From NCBI GenBank assembly GCA_944548615.1, contig OX155955.1, forward strand, positions 4,236,517 through 4,300,516: DNA of 64,000 nt, in the 5' to 3' direction. The stretch's first letter is position 1. Every line of letters begins with the position of its first letter. The notes below the pieces were generated by a model that saw only the letters and a list, made by a program, of their open reading frames with translations, was not told the origin of the DNA and did no database searches. A program made the translations under genes and the position numbers. Source of the DNA: Micropterix aruncella. Taxonomy: Eukaryota; Arthropoda; Insecta; Lepidoptera; Micropterigidae. Below are positions 22,016-34,590 of the stretch, one piece after another.

Positions 22016-22674
22016 TGCATTGATATCGGAACTGAACCAACGTGTAAAATCTTCAACTTCATATGATAAGAGGAAGTGGTTCTAATTCAGCTTGCAAGAT
22101 TTGACCTAAACAAACATACATACTAACATATATTGCAAAATAAATAAAAGCTTGTATGAAGCATGTAAAAATATACAAATAATAAACACAAAAGAGCTGA
22201 AAAAAGAGAGGAGATAACGGCGTGGTAGGGTGTCCGTGGCGTTGAATCGTTAGATTATTTTCATTGAAATGAATGGCACGGTAAAGTCTTATTAAGAAAG
22301 GAGAATGGACAATATGGGAACCCGGAATAGGATGGAGTAACTATTACTTAAACCTAATTCTAGAGGCTTAATTGAGAAAAAAGCTTTATTTGAAACACAC
22401 AATTTCACAGTTTGCTTGTTTTTAATCTAAAAAATAATTTTTTTATTTTGCTTATCACTTAAGCACAAGATTTAATTAGTACATTTAATTAGTACTGTGT
22501 TAGTATAAATTGATTATTATTAACGAAAGGAAATCCAAAAATACTGAAGATACGTTTCATTCACGTAAAACTGTTGCAACCTTATTGCCTCAACAATTTA
22601 AGAAATAAAAGAGGACAATAAGGAATTTATTATGAGACCAAAGGGTACAATATATCAAGGTCAGAAGTAACCAT
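22016..22674. other. AT-rich spacer, no gene seen
   Basis: No repeat arms, RNA or coding features recognised. Confidence 0.45.
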
Positions 22675-23192
22675 TCACATACACACTAGGGCAGCACTGC
22701 CCCAATATATGATGAAAACCGCCGAACACGACGGTGGAAGGCCGATGCAGAGGGCCAACCAAACAACATCGCGAAGGCAGAGACAGAGCGAGAAAGCGCT
22801 CCTCGTAATAGCGATACCGTACGTCTCAGACAGCAACCAAAGGCGAAGACTAGCATCAGCCATCATTACCAGGAATCCACAGCTCACAAGGAGCGAGCTA
22901 AAACCAGAAGAATTTATGACGACGTCAAGCGTGGGCTCCGAGCCGCGGTCATGCATCGACTGCTAGCGGGTATGCGATCGCACATATTATAATGGTGATG
23001 GCGCGCGATAGTAAAAAGAGCGAGCGGAAAAAAGACGCACATAGCAGCGAAGTTCAGCGATTTATTCAGGATCTCGGTAGACAACGCGGCACCTGATAAG
23101 CGAAATATTATGAGCAGGAAAGAAGATTTGGATTTTAAATATAAGCAATAGTAACCAGTATACGGGATCGCACTCCGCAGATCGATTCTCAC
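22675..23192. other. GC-rich block of unknown nature, retroelement-like
   Basis: GC content is well above the flanks, with open frames on both strands (about 90 codons each) that I cannot assign. On the minus strand an AATAAA occurs in AATAAATCGCTGAACTTCGC. Possible LTR or retroelement UTR; not supported by paired repeats. Confidence 0.3.
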
Positions 23193-23604
23193 AACTAAAC
23201 ACGCTTATTTATGCTTTGCACAAGATTTATTTGATATGCTTTGAACTCGATTTCGTGTAGCAATAAACAAATTCGTTCATTTGCTAGTTATTTTAAATTT
23301 TATTTCTAACCACCGAAGGAAATAGCTGCAGAGCTAAAGTACAATTAAAGTAGTAAATACCAAAGAAAATATACCAATAAAGGTGTTTTTGGACCAATGA
23401 AGATTGTGAAGAATTTTGAATTGAATGGGTCGCTAGGCAGATAACCAAATGATGTTTTGATTGCCATGACTGGCTGTAAGCGGCCGTCTCTAATTGGCCA
23501 GCAGGATGCATTTAGTTTTCCTTTAGGTGGCATTGCCTAGATTGGATATGGCATGTAGGTCTACTTTTGGTTTTGCATGGATAAGCGTTTTTTATTTTAT
23601 GCAC

Positions 23605-24300
23605 AGTTTGATTGCATGCACCTTTTACGGCGGGTAGAGGCCACTTAAGCGAATTCGGTCTCGTAACCAGTCGCGAAGAAGAAGGTTTCCTGAAGGTTAA
23701 TTATAGACGGAGATATCCTGCCAAAACTGATAGCCAGGATGTGAGATGGCAACACTTGTTCAGCTTTCTAGTGCCTCGCCGTAAGGTGTTAGTCTCTGGC
23801 GGGTTCGTGGCTTTGCTGGACGGTAGGTTTGTATAGTCCTCCTCCTACTTGAGTTAACCATTCTTGGTTTGACGCTAACAAATGCTAAGATTTGTGCTAA
23901 TCAATTTTGGTTAGCCAACGGTCACCTTGCAAAAAATCCATTTAAAAAATAGAACGCGTTTCTAGATAGATAGATAGATTTGAACCGATAAGGTTATAAT
24001 GTTTTATATGTCAAATTTCAATGCCATCATTTTGCAGTTATTCTTTTTATGATCCATATAGTGGTTTACAAGTTATAGTCGTTTTACTCAAGGTCATTGA
24101 CTTGCGCCGAATTTACGCGCGAAAATGTCGCCGGCGTAAGTGACAGCTGAATTTTTACTTCGCGATTGGAGGGGTTAAAGTTTTCTTCGCTCATTCCACG
24201 GTTGACAGAACGATCACATATCGTTATAATTGTGATCGTATCGTCACAGCCTGGGTTGACGGGTCCGCCCGTTTTAGTCGACGCCGCCCAACTGCGCATG
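23605..24300 (+). repeat. Family Z divergent copy, interrupted by a family-Y insertion
   Basis: 23605-23838 has AGATATCCTGCCAAAACTG, GCCTCGCCGTAAGGTGTTAG and TCTGGCGGGTTCGTGGC; 24179-24300 has CTTCGCTCATTCCACGGTTG and the 3' terminal GGGTTGACGGGTCCGCCCGT. These are colinear parts of Z. The 340 bp between them (23839-24178) are foreign, so the insertion is younger than this Z copy. Confidence 0.65.
23839..24178 (+). repeat. Insertion containing family Y
   Basis: The right part (from 23985) matches the repeat at 7800-8005 in the opposite orientation. The left part includes (GATA)n-like TAGATAGATAGATAG. Flanking Z sequence resumes precisely on either side. Confidence 0.55.
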
Positions 24301-24767
24301 CACAGTAAGTTGGTTTTGCACTGTTTTCCCGAGAATACGAGGCGTATTTTACTATTATTTTATTGAAGAAAGTGACATTAGTAGACATTTCGGAAAAAAA
24401 ATATTTTGCTTGAACGCTCCTCAAAAATTGAAGCTCTTTAGAACATAAATTTTAGTTCCGTCAATAATTCAGTGTCTACCAGCTCTTAACTCGATTGCTG
24501 TAACGAGGTTGCCAACGATAAAAATAATCGAGCTGAAAGCTTTTTTCGCTTGTAAACACGGAGGATCGATATACAAAGGGGTTTGTTTACAACTGTTTAC
24601 ACTGTTTCAAGGGGTTCAACGGCGCTTTTATCCCGCTATAATAATGAAACTTTCATTGAGTTTTAGTATGTATTTATGGACATAAAATGATTATGCTATA
24701 TATGAAATGCTATATATGCTATAATGAAACATGTCTACCCTAAATATACATTTCAGAGACTATACAA
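24301..24767. other. Spacer, no gene seen
   Basis: Nothing recognised; AT-rich. Confidence 0.4.
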
Positions 24768-25050
24768 AAGGCCCAGTGGCATAGTGGTTACTAGTTATCT
24801 CGCATAATCTTACATTGTATGGATGCGAGTTGGATTATTGAGTCACTATTTTCCGTTGGGATAAAATTAACGGAATTCCGTTGCAGTTATGCCGGTCGAA
24901 TGCAATAACAAGACATACACGTACACACATATTGCACGTACACACACATATAAACATTTCATAGTAGGGTTGGTTGTAAGAAGTTGTCGTATGATAAGAG
25001 ACCCGCCCATTGTGAAATTTCACAATAAAAAGTAAAAAATAAACAAAAAA
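24768..25050 (+). mobile_element. tRNA-derived SINE
   Basis: GGCCCAGTGGCATAGTGGTT carries a tRNA-like A box (TGGCATAGTGG), and a degenerate B box follows at GCGAGTTGGATT. The body has CA/TG-rich dinucleotide stretches (ACACGTACACACACATAT) and a palindrome (ATTGTGAAATTTCACAAT), and ends in an A-rich tail. The B box is imperfect, so transcription by Pol III is uncertain. Confidence 0.65.
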
Positions 25051-26384
25051 CATTTAAAGAGATTTTTTGTGACCTGTGTTTGCTATTGCTAGCCTTCATT
25101 GGAACTCATCGAAATTATTATAGTCTTCTACCAAATCGACTGATATGCGTGTGCATGGGTAAAATATTCACTGGTACGCCTGCCTTAGTACGAGCCTAGT
25201 TAGGTGGCGTTGACGTAGTAATCAAGACGCTGCAGTGTGTTATCTTTCTTGGTACTGGTCCAAACATGTTTTTTTTGTAATTCTGAAGGAATGTGTGGCT
25301 TGCGCTTTACTTTAAATGAATAAATAAAAAAATACTAAAAGGAAATAAATAAACAAATGAAAAAAATCGTTAGCAACAACAAGATATTGCGCACAACGCC
25401 ATCTATCGAAATTTAAACTAACTATTATTGTAAACATTGGTTTTTACTTGACTTTATTTTGTTAGCTGTTTTTACTTGACTTTATTTTACACTATAGCTA
25501 TTAATTGGATGTTAAAGTGGTATTTTTTTGTGATAAGTGAAGTTTAGATCACGAGCTCAGCGAATGCTCTGACAGCAAAATAAAATGACTAGACTAGTCT
25601 TATTTTTTAGGTTTAACTGCGTGGAAGAATATTAACTGACGAGTTGTGTTTTCAATAAAAAAAATATGAAATTTCCAATTTTTTGTGTTTTAAATGGCAT
25701 AGCTGTTTATTTCCTTAGTAGAAGATAAATGAGTTGTATGAATGGCAGTTGAGAACAGACTGCATTATAGACTTACGGTGTAGACTTTACATTTAAGTAG
25801 CCTTTCTTAAACTCCATTGTACGGAACACAAAGCGTTTAATAAAGTGCACCTCGCAAATCCTTGGAGCCGGAATAGTGACGCAATGAATAGTGACGCCAC
25901 GGATTCTCAAAGTATCTTAAATTTTAGTATTAAACGCCAAACCGTTTTAAAAAAAGACATAACCGAATTTTGTAATTTTAGAAGCACTCAAATTTCTGTA
26001 TTCTATCAAGAGGTGTGTCTAAAGGGAACCTTTTCTGTTTAAAGGTTCATAGAAGAGGATTTTAGGTAAAATTATGTATCATTGTAACTGTGCAAAAATA
26101 TTGGATAATAATAATGAGTAGGCTGAGTAGACTAAGTATGGTAATGCATACCGTGGTAATCGATGTGTAATTCCAGTAATTTTAACGAACTAAAATTAAA
26201 ACAAAATGTCCTAATTTTCCATTTTGACAACCAAACCCCGTACAAAATATTACCGTTTTTGTCGCCTTAGAAGAATTTTATTATATGTCTTTTATCGAAA
26301 AAGATGTATTAAAAAAAGATCTGTTTTTTTGGTTTTAGAGAAACGTTTTTTTAAACTTTGAAGGGCCGCCGTGAACTTTGACTT
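25051..26384. other. Spacer, no gene seen
   Basis: A direct duplication of TTTTTACTTGACTTTATTTT lies at about 25441 and 25469. Otherwise unremarkable. Confidence 0.4.
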
Positions 26385-26930
26385 CGGCTGTAACTAACAG
26401 TTGTTAACTGTTGATATCGGAGGTTCCTTTCGGGGGAACACCTCGGACGTAACTGGGCGGTTTGCGCACCGTGCGGCATAGCCAACCGACTTTGCACACA
26501 GGCGAATAACCGGGGAAGTCTAGAAATGTACGTTCACTAAGCAGCGGGGTAGTTGTTTATCTGACGTCATCTAACCTTGAAACGATCGGTTGGCCATCCG
26601 ATCCTGAGTGATATTGGTAGGCAAAGAGCTCTCGGTCTGCTTTAAATTCGAACTTAATTACCACTAACGTTAGGGAGACGCCGCGCAAGAGACCTAGAAT
26701 ATGTAACCAGATTGAAGATAGAGAAATCCGTCCAAATATTGTAGTAAGGAAGCTAGGTTTGTCCGCTGGGTCCTCTTCCCAGTGCCTCGCGGCAAGGTGT
26801 TTGGCGTAGCTTGACTGTGGATTGTATTATCCGCAGTCTTTTACGTTCACTCCATGGGGGACTGGCTCGATGTCGTTGTACCTCCTTGGGGTGATGGGTT
26901 CGCCTATTGTAATAGACTCCCCTCGTATAT
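26385..26930 (+). repeat. Family Z, old divergent copy
   Basis: GGGCGGTTTGCGCACCGTGC, GGGGAAGTCTAGAAA, GAGACGCCGCGCAAGAGACC, GTGCCTCGCGGCAAGGTGTT and the end GGGGTGATGGGTTCGCCTAT are in Z order. It is the most diverged near-complete copy, with many indels. Confidence 0.6.
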
Positions 26931-28561
26931 CTATATTGCCATTTGGAAATTTCAAGTCCACTCTTGAAACTTTCCAATGATACTTCTTGTGATTACCTAT
27001 TAATATTATGACTAGGCTAAGAACACAACATTTATTGTCATAGATTGTCTTGAAATAAAACTACAGAAAAACCAAATGAGAAAGTCAATTACAATTGTTT
27101 TTAGACTTTTTACTTTTAAAGAATGTTTTATGTGACGAGTCTATCCATCCGTCCGTCGTTTCGCTTCTATATCTTAGAAACTATAAGTCGTAGAAGAAAA
27201 TAGTGGACAAACAAGTCGGCACGGTCTGAAATGGGTTCTCCGCTTCTTCTGTTTTATATATTTATTTTTTAATATATTTCGTATTTTTTTTTATTTTTTA
27301 ATAAATAATCATTTAGATTACGGTCGCGCTTGTCTCTGCTAATGTCTCCCATCAAAGGGAGAGTGAGCCAGCGAGCTGGTGCCCTCGTTGCCATTTGTAT
27401 AATTTAAATCGTTGACGTATATTATGTACTCTTTACGACTATTTTAATAGTTTCAAGATATACGACCGGAAGATCTACCAATTAGACGTACATCGTAAAT
27501 GTTCAAATGGGTAGTTAGTTACAATTAATCGATTACGAATTAATCGATACGATTTACGTATTACTATTTAATCGATACTGATAGCATCCAAATTGACTAC
27601 AAATACTTTTGATAATTATTTATTTTAAATGTATAGCCATGTACATGGAAGAGTTATGGAATATTTTTTCAATTTATATACCTTATAAAGCCGACTTCTT
27701 GTCGCCTTGTCATCACTGTAAATTAGTAGCTACCTAATTCGTGGTCATATCAGCTTTGCTTCTCCTGTTGTAGGTAGATACGTTCTACCTACAACAAACA
27801 ACGTTCTACCTACAACAAACAATTCTGTTTAATGATGTTTAGTAACAAACTTGTTAAAACCTAATTAATGTTCTCTTTCATTCATTTTATATCAATATAT
27901 TTTCAAAAACTAACGAATTATAATATTCGATAACAAGCTTTAAGTGATTATTACGACATCTTTGATTGTATATTCTAAATGAATTTAAGGTTAGAAATAG
28001 CTTCCTGTATCAGTTCAACCTTTTTTTACAAAAAAACCATTGTGCGTCGGGGGTCTTGAAGATGATCAATTTGAGAAAAGGGTACAGGATATTCTCATTA
28101 AGAACCCAATTTATTATATTACGGACTTTGACAGTATTCATTTTTCTAATTTATCATGATTATTTTTATTACAACGATATTTTTGTTTTGACTTTTTACA
28201 TTACTATTATAAATCGAATCATTATAATATTATAATTTTATAATTTGTAGAAGAATATGTATAAATCGGAGAAGGATTATAATATTATAATTTGTAATAA
28301 CTATTTTTATTGCTCCAATTTAATTATTGTAATTTTAAATTTATGTTATTTCTAATTTGATTATTTTATAAGTGACTATTTTTTTTAATATTTTGATAAT
28401 CTTTTATTTTCATCTCTGCCTAGTTAGGTATTTGAGCAATTCTAATAATTTTTAAAAGATGTTATATCATTATCTTAAGTTTAATTAATTATTGTTTTTG
28501 CAATTTTTAAAAATAGTCGATCTATGTAATAATTAATTAATGTAATCAGTATTTTTAAAGT
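26931..28561. other. AT-rich region, no gene seen
   Basis: Contains a hairpin plus short tandem near 27770-27825 (GTTGTAGGTAGA / TCTACCTACAAC, and two copies of CGTTCTACCTACAACAAAC). Nothing else recognised. Confidence 0.4.
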
Positions 28562-28751
28562 GAGTTACTGGACTTTCCGGCACTTTGCACCACATATTTG
28601 TGACTTTTAGGTAAAAATGTTCACTTGGGTGTTACGTAACGTCTAGGGAGGGGGATGGGGGGTACAGAAAAACGTTACGGGGAGTTACAAGAGGGGGAGG
28701 GAGGGTCAAAAGTCTTCAAAACTTGCGTTACGTAATACTTGAACGCCCCCG
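28562..28751 (-). repeat. Short interspersed repeat starting GGGGGCGTTCAAG, copy 1
   Basis: The minus strand reads GGGGGCGTTCAAGTATTACG, a C-rich middle, GTAACGTTTTTCTGTACC, GTTACGTAACACCCAAGTGA and TTTTTACCTAAAAGTCAC. It aligns throughout with the plus-strand copy at 46310-46505. Confidence 0.7.
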
Positions 28752-28835
28752 ACCCAGCTGGGAAAAGAACCCGGATTTTCACAATGTAAGATCAGGCGAC
28801 CTAATCACTGTGTCATCAAATGTGTGTCAAAAGTG
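28752..28835 (-). mobile_element. tRNA-like SINE head fragment
   Basis: The minus strand reads TTTGATGACACAGTGATTAG, then TCGCCTGATCTTACATTG, then CCGGGTTCTTTTCCCAGCTG. This gives an A-box-like ACACAGTG segment and a good B box (GGTTCTTTTCC). It lacks a body and tail and directly abuts the repeat at 28562-28751. Confidence 0.5.
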
Positions 28836-29214
28836 TTAATAGGCACCACTTGATATTCGGCTTGTATAAATTCGCTACTATGGGCGGACGACTACTGCTT
28901 CCATTTAAAGTTTGCGAAACACTCTAACTAGTAAGTTAATATATAGCACAGTTTGTAGCACTCCAGTAACTAAATAAATAGCACAGTTGGCACTTAACGA
29001 CGAGATAACTCATAATCCGCTCAGAGTACCCAAATGTCTCGTATCCGCATTTAGCTCCAAAAGAGAACACTCGCGCCGCTGGAAACGAGGTATTATTACA
29101 TAAGTAAATATTTAAGTAAACCTACGACATCAGACTGTGACGACAACATGTGGTTTTATTAGATTCGATAACATGAGAATCGATAATGTTACTAAGCTAG
29201 ACAAAATATTAATC
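28836..29214. other. Spacer, no gene seen
   Basis: A short duplication of the TATAGCACAGTT / AATAGCACAGTT type near 28940-28990. Nothing else. Confidence 0.4.
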
Positions 29215-29501
29215 TTTGTAGCACCCGACGTTTCGGTGACGTTGCAGCCGCCGTTGTCCAGGGTAGACTGAAGAGCTCTCAATCCGTTGTTTTGCGGGTA
29301 GGCCGCGTACCGCTTCCGCCACTGCGTAGATTATAACGGTGGTGGGGGGCCGGGCTCCGAGCACGGCCCCCCACCACCGTTATAATCTACGCAGTGGCGG
29401 AAGCGGTACGCGGCCTACCCGCAAAACAACGGATTGAGAGCTCTTCAGTCTACCCTGGACAACGGCGGCTGCAACGTCACCGAAACGTCGGGTGCTACAA
29501 A
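29215..29501. repeat. 287-bp nearly perfect palindrome, no spacer
   Basis: The first half starts TTTGTAGCACCCGACGTTTC and the second half ends GAAACGTCGGGTGCTACAAA. The arms pair base for base to the centre at 29358, with a single mismatch that I could find (29353/29363). It is GC-rich (about 60%) in an AT-rich setting. Each half ends in CGAAACGTCGGG, resembling the GAAA plus stem-III half of the hammerhead ribozymes of Penelope-like elements. The CTGATGA half is not intact (CTGGACA is at the expected place). It could be a head-to-head pair of element ends or a palindromic assembly artefact. Confidence 0.92.
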
Positions 29502-30324
29502 TTTCACGCGGTAAATTCGTTTTCTATCCTATTTATAATGTCAAACAACCGCGATAGTCTTCGATTTTATAAAATATTAATCGTTTTAATTCCCCTACAG
29601 TTTTTTTTGTGAGTTGGCGTGCTTTAATAATTCTTATTTTGTATTTAGTAATACGTTTATTATAATAGTACCTACGTTTATTTGCAAGTTACAAATATAC
29701 ATAGGTACAAAATGATGAACAAAATGACGTAAAAATAACAAAGATCTCATATGGTACGGTACAGTCACCATTTACACTAACAATATCTACTACACTGAGC
29801 TATCACTACTCTAAGCTATACTAAGAATAAAATAGATTTTTGTAAACTTGATACTGGGAAGGAAATCGTGACATACGTTGATGATAATTGCTTCAATCAG
29901 TATTTTGTATTCCTTTAATCATAATTGCTTCAAGCAATCATAATTCCTTTAATATTGATAATTGCTTCAATCAGTATTTTCTCTAAATATTTCTTGGTTT
30001 ATTGCTGTTTTATTTTTGTAAACATTATTGTGTTAAACTTAGCTAAATGGTCGTAGAAGTCGTTACAATATTTATATTTTGACCTTAAAATAGTGTAATT
30101 AAGGATGCCATTATATAGTGTCATAATTAGGTATTTTAAGTATATTTCTTTCTAACTCAAGTCATTGCTCTGAAATTAAAATAATATATTTAAATACACT
30201 TCAGGTCTGGTCAGAATATGTATTAACTAAAGATTCATTGAGACATGTCAACGATTCAAACTTTATGGTCTTTTTTTGATACTATTTAAGAGTTCCCTAT
30301 CATATTATTGTACTACAATACAAT
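29502..30324. other. AT-rich spacer, no gene seen
   Basis: ATTGCTTCAATCAGTATTTT occurs twice (about 29889 and 29962) with an inverted AATTGCTTCAAGCAATCATA between. Confidence 0.4.
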
Positions 30325-30450
30325 ACAATACAATCAACTACTCCAGTAGATAGGCATTCCTACACTTGGATGCGTCACAAAATTAAATGCTAAAAATTTC
30401 ATTATTATAAACATAACTATCGTGATAGTTGTCATGGCTGTAATATTATA
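30325..30450 (+). repeat. Family R short repeat, copy 1
   Basis: After an (AATAC)n-like run: CTACTCCAGTAGATAGGCAT, CCTACACTTGGATGCG and ACTATCGTGATAGTTGT. It matches 61595-61715. Confidence 0.55.
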
Positions 30451-30664
30451 TTCAATATTACCTACATACAAATAATCAAAATGTGCTAATGTGATGAGTC
30501 CGGGAGAATAATATATTAAAATAGAAATTCAAATTCTATGTAGAATAATCAAAAAATATATATTTTATTGCCACAATATGCCTTCGTATTTTTTTAAAAA
30601 ATTAATTTAATTATATGAAAATTAGAATGTCAGCTATCATAATACCATTATGTTTAAAACTTTA

Positions 30665-30864
30665 NNNNNNNNNNNNNNNNNNNNNNNNNNNNNNNNNNNN
30701 NNNNNNNNNNNNNNNNNNNNNNNNNNNNNNNNNNNNNNNNNNNNNNNNNNNNNNNNNNNNNNNNNNNNNNNNNNNNNNNNNNNNNNNNNNNNNNNNNNNN
30801 NNNNNNNNNNNNNNNNNNNNNNNNNNNNNNNNNNNNNNNNNNNNNNNNNNNNNNNNNNNNNNNN
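30665..30864. other. Assembly gap (200 N)
   Basis: Exactly 200 unknown bases, a conventional gap size, so the true length is uncertain. Confidence 0.99.
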
Positions 30865-31203
30865 AGAATTATTTTTAATGTTTTACTCGCTCAAATAGAA
30901 ACTCTTCCAAATATCGCAAGTTCATAAAATTAGTAGTAGAAAGTATTTTTTGTATATTTTTTCTAAAAAAATGGTATTTATTCCTTCAAGAAAACTAGTA
31001 TTAATAATTTCAATAAAGATACCTTTTTAAAGGTAAGAAAAAATATAAATTTTGATGCACCAGTTTAAAACTTCGTCATAAATTCGAATTTCAAGAAAAT
31101 GAAGACAATATTGGAACAATTTCATGACTCGTTATTTTGTTGATATTTTTTGTCTTTAAATATGTACCTACCTGCATATGCATCAAATATTATATTAGAC
31201 CAA

Positions 31204-31265
31204 CTAGAGCTGTCGGCTACAACGGGCGAACCTGTCACCTCAGGAAGTTTTGAAGATATTGGATC
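31204..31265 (-). repeat. Family Z 3'-end fragment
   Basis: CTAGAGCTGTCGGCTACAAC, then GGGCGAACCTGTCACCTCAG and GAAGTTTTGAAG. Only the last ~60 bases of Z. Confidence 0.7.
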
Positions 31266-32084
31266 GTTCTTTTTTGGGAGGATTATATTAGGCGGCAGTG
31301 ATATGTATTGGAACATAGGTACCTGTTTTTATTTTTCCTTATAATGTATTTTAAACAATTAACGTGTTTCATTTCATACTATTTTTGCCCACTTAATTCT
31401 TTACCAAATTTGACTTGATTTGAGCTTTCTATGATGACATGTCTTAAAAGTCAGAAAATTTCGATATAAAAGCCCCTGATTGAGTAAAATTCATTCGTTT
31501 TTTTTTCTAAATTGCATGCGGTGCTATTAGGGGTGGGGGTTTACTCTCCAAACCTTCGCAACTTACTAAGGGTTCCGCATCTGAAAAAGTTTGATAACCG
31601 CTGATCTAAGGAGGGAAAGGCTTTGGTTTTGACAGGAGAGTTAGGATGGCGCTGGTCAGCTCTGGATCCACGACAACGGCAAAAACTTGGCATTCGCCCC
31701 CATCCCCTTCAGCATTTGAGATTAAAAAAATAAAAACTGACAAATAATATACTAGGTGGATTTTTGTGACCTGGGAATAAGAGCCCTTGAATGAATTTGC
31801 AATCTTTAATACCTACTTGTTAATCACTTTTCCTTATGTGTGATATGTATATAAATTACCAGTGTAGATAATGCACAAGCCAGACTATACCTTCAATCCT
31901 TAGGTCCCAGAAAAAATACTATCTAACCTTGCTTCAGCCTTTACACGTCAAGCTATCCTTTCCGCGAAATAATCTATGACCACCTCAACTAATTATTATA
32001 GTGACACGATTTTCAAGAATTTCCTTTGAATTTTCTAATATGAAAATGTTTTTATAAATCGAATTTTAAATGTTTACCCGAAGC
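31266..32084. other. Spacer, no gene seen
   Basis: No repeat or coding features recognised. Confidence 0.4.
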
Positions 32085-32335
32085 TGAATCAACCGGCCCT
32101 AAGTGGTTGCTGTTTTCGCTGTAGTATTTTACGGCCCAATCGGTCGTCGCGCGCGCCTTTGTCGACGTGCGCGCGTCGCGGCAATTAATGTAACCGCCAC
32201 ATCGAGGGGTACTTTACCGTTCATTTTCACCCTGAATTGCGGCTTCCACGTCTCCGTAACTAGTTCAGATAACGCCATTTCTGCCCCCATTTCGGCGGGC
32301 ACGATTCCAGAAATAGATTTTTACTATTAAGTAAC
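32085..32335. other. CpG-rich island with open frames on both strands
   Basis: Contains GTCGTCGCGCGCGCCTTTGT followed by CGACGTGCGCGCGTCGCGGC, a CG-rich imperfect palindrome. There is a 75-codon plus-strand frame and a 53-codon ATG frame on the minus strand (MALSELVTETWKPQFRVKMN, basic C-terminus). Neither matches a family I know. It may be a promoter or first exon; the evidence is compositional only. Confidence 0.3.
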
Positions 32336-33738
32336 TTTAGGGATCTAAAACAAGAAATAGTTTGGGTATTATTATGATGTTGAAAAAAAAACACTACAAA
32401 ATTCGTTCATTTTAATGCTTAACCTGATAGAAAATGCGTCGGACACGATTGTTAATATATGTTTTTTGACTTTTAAATTTTTTTTTTATGATTTAAAAAA
32501 AACTCAGTTAACCTATCGCTATATAGGTGTTTATAAATTGTTTTAAAAAAAACTATCTTAACCCACCGTAATGTAGGTGCTTGACGCTTCTATAAATGCC
32601 TATATCTTGCTTATTTGTTGAGGCTGGAAAAAGATTATTGCAGTTTCGGAATCACCTTGATGAATATAGTCAGGTGATGTTTAAACATCAATAAAATAGA
32701 AAGTTACTAGTACTAATACCAATAAAGTTACCAATAATTCCATAGTTTGGAAAGCGAGAAAAATTTAAAGAACGACGTTTCCATAGCAAAATTCACTCAA
32801 ACTACATTTATAATCGCATGCGATTATAATACATTTAGCAAGGTTTATATTAAACGATTATAATTAACTGTACAGCTGGGAACAGCAACCATATAAGAGA
32901 AACTGTAAAGCAATAACTGTAAAGCAACAATAAAAGAAAACATTTTGAAAAAGAAATAAACTCCACGTTGGTGGCCAACAAGTACCTACATCGCGCGTAC
33001 ATCACTCTACTTAACCATAATAGACAGTAAATAAATATTTTATTCTAGTTATAAATAGGACCTTGCATATTTGCTCCTTTTCTTCCTTTTACATTCCTGT
33101 CAGTGTATTGAATATAAAACAGCTGCCAAGGTAGTATCCTAGAGTAGGCTGCTACTAGTCACTACTAGACCCAAATCACACACGTTATTTTCAGACGACC
33201 CCCAAACAGCCCGGAATAAGCCAGAAAATAAAAGAAAAAATAGAAGACATTTCATTTATTTTTGCTGAAACTAACCTTCCGAGAGTGCTCTGAAATCAAT
33301 CTGACCGAGATCGTTCGATGACAAGCAATACTTCATAGCGTCGTTTTTTGATTTAAGTTACATTACTTTACTGTGCGATATATTTAATTTTAATATTCGC
33401 CAATCTGCGATAGTTTCCAAAGTGAAAATATATATTTTTTTTAAAAAACATATATTTGTAAATGTCGCGGAATAGTTATACAAAATATACTTTTAGACGT
33501 CTCTGTACGTAGTTTTGTAAATCTCTCCTCGTTGTATTAATGTTCCCAAGGGACGCGGTCAAGAGCAAGTCTTTATTTTTCAAAGATGTTTACCGGTGAC
33601 CTAACGAGGGATGAAATCCCTAAGGACACTTCGACGTTGGGCTAAAGTTACCGTTCCAATTTGATCACTCTCAGCGAAAATAAATTACCGTGAACATCCT
33701 TTCCCAGTGTCAATAAAAAAGGTAGAATATGTATATAT
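32336..33738. other. AT-rich spacer, no gene seen
   Basis: Contains an imperfect direct repeat AAAAAAAACTCAGTTAACC / AAAAAAAACTATCTTAACCC near 32495 and 32545. No gene. Confidence 0.4.
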
Positions 33739-33974
33739 ATAGAAATAGAAATAGAAATAGAAATATTTTTATTGTCCGAAATTGTGGTGGTACATTTATG
33801 GTGATAATGCGTAAAACTATGTATCTCACAATTACCTGTTATTAAAACAGATTGACAAATTTACTTATCTGCTAAATTGACTTATCTGCTAATTATAATA
33901 TCTTATTAAAAATGCAATTATTTCACTGGTTTAACATGAAAAAAAATTTAAACAGACCGGATAAGTAGAGCTAA

Positions 33975-33975
<1 letters not shown>
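33739..33975 (-). repeat. (ATAGAA)n tail and probable retroelement 3' end
   Basis: Four units of ATAGAA at 33739-33765 followed by ATTTTTATTGTCCG. On the minus strand this looks like a non-LTR 3' end with a hexanucleotide tail. No coding part recognised. Confidence 0.4.
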
Positions 33976-34405
<430 letters not shown>

Positions 34406-34554
34406 TAACGTTTTGCACGGTTGGTTATGGTACCTTAACTAAATCGTGGAGTCACTCCTGGTCGCCACAGACCAGATAAGTGCCCTTTCATTATTTTATC
34501 ATTTCATTTATTTAGTAATAAACATAATTTCAATTTGTAAATATATATATATAT

Positions 34555-34590
34555 ATTCAGTATTCAGTATTCAGTATTCAGTATTCAATT
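34555..34590 (-). repeat. (ATTCAGT)n tail of the retrotransposon at 34555-39905
   Basis: Four to five heptamer units followed by ATTCAATTTATTTATTCAG. As read on the minus strand it is the 3' terminal tandem tail of the CR1/L2 element. Just outside is an (AT) run, so the target may have been AT microsatellite DNA. Confidence 0.75.

Noticed and set aside
22675..23192. Protein-coding gene in the GC-rich block
   Set aside because: Overlapping open frames on both strands, no splice structure and no recognisable domain.
27781..27825. Possible CRISPR-like short repeats
   Set aside because: Only two tandem copies with no spacers; ordinary eukaryotic microduplication.
29215..29501. Functional hammerhead ribozyme call
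   Set aside because: Only the GAAA/stem III half is convincing; the CUGAUGA half is altered, so it is reported only as a resemblance.
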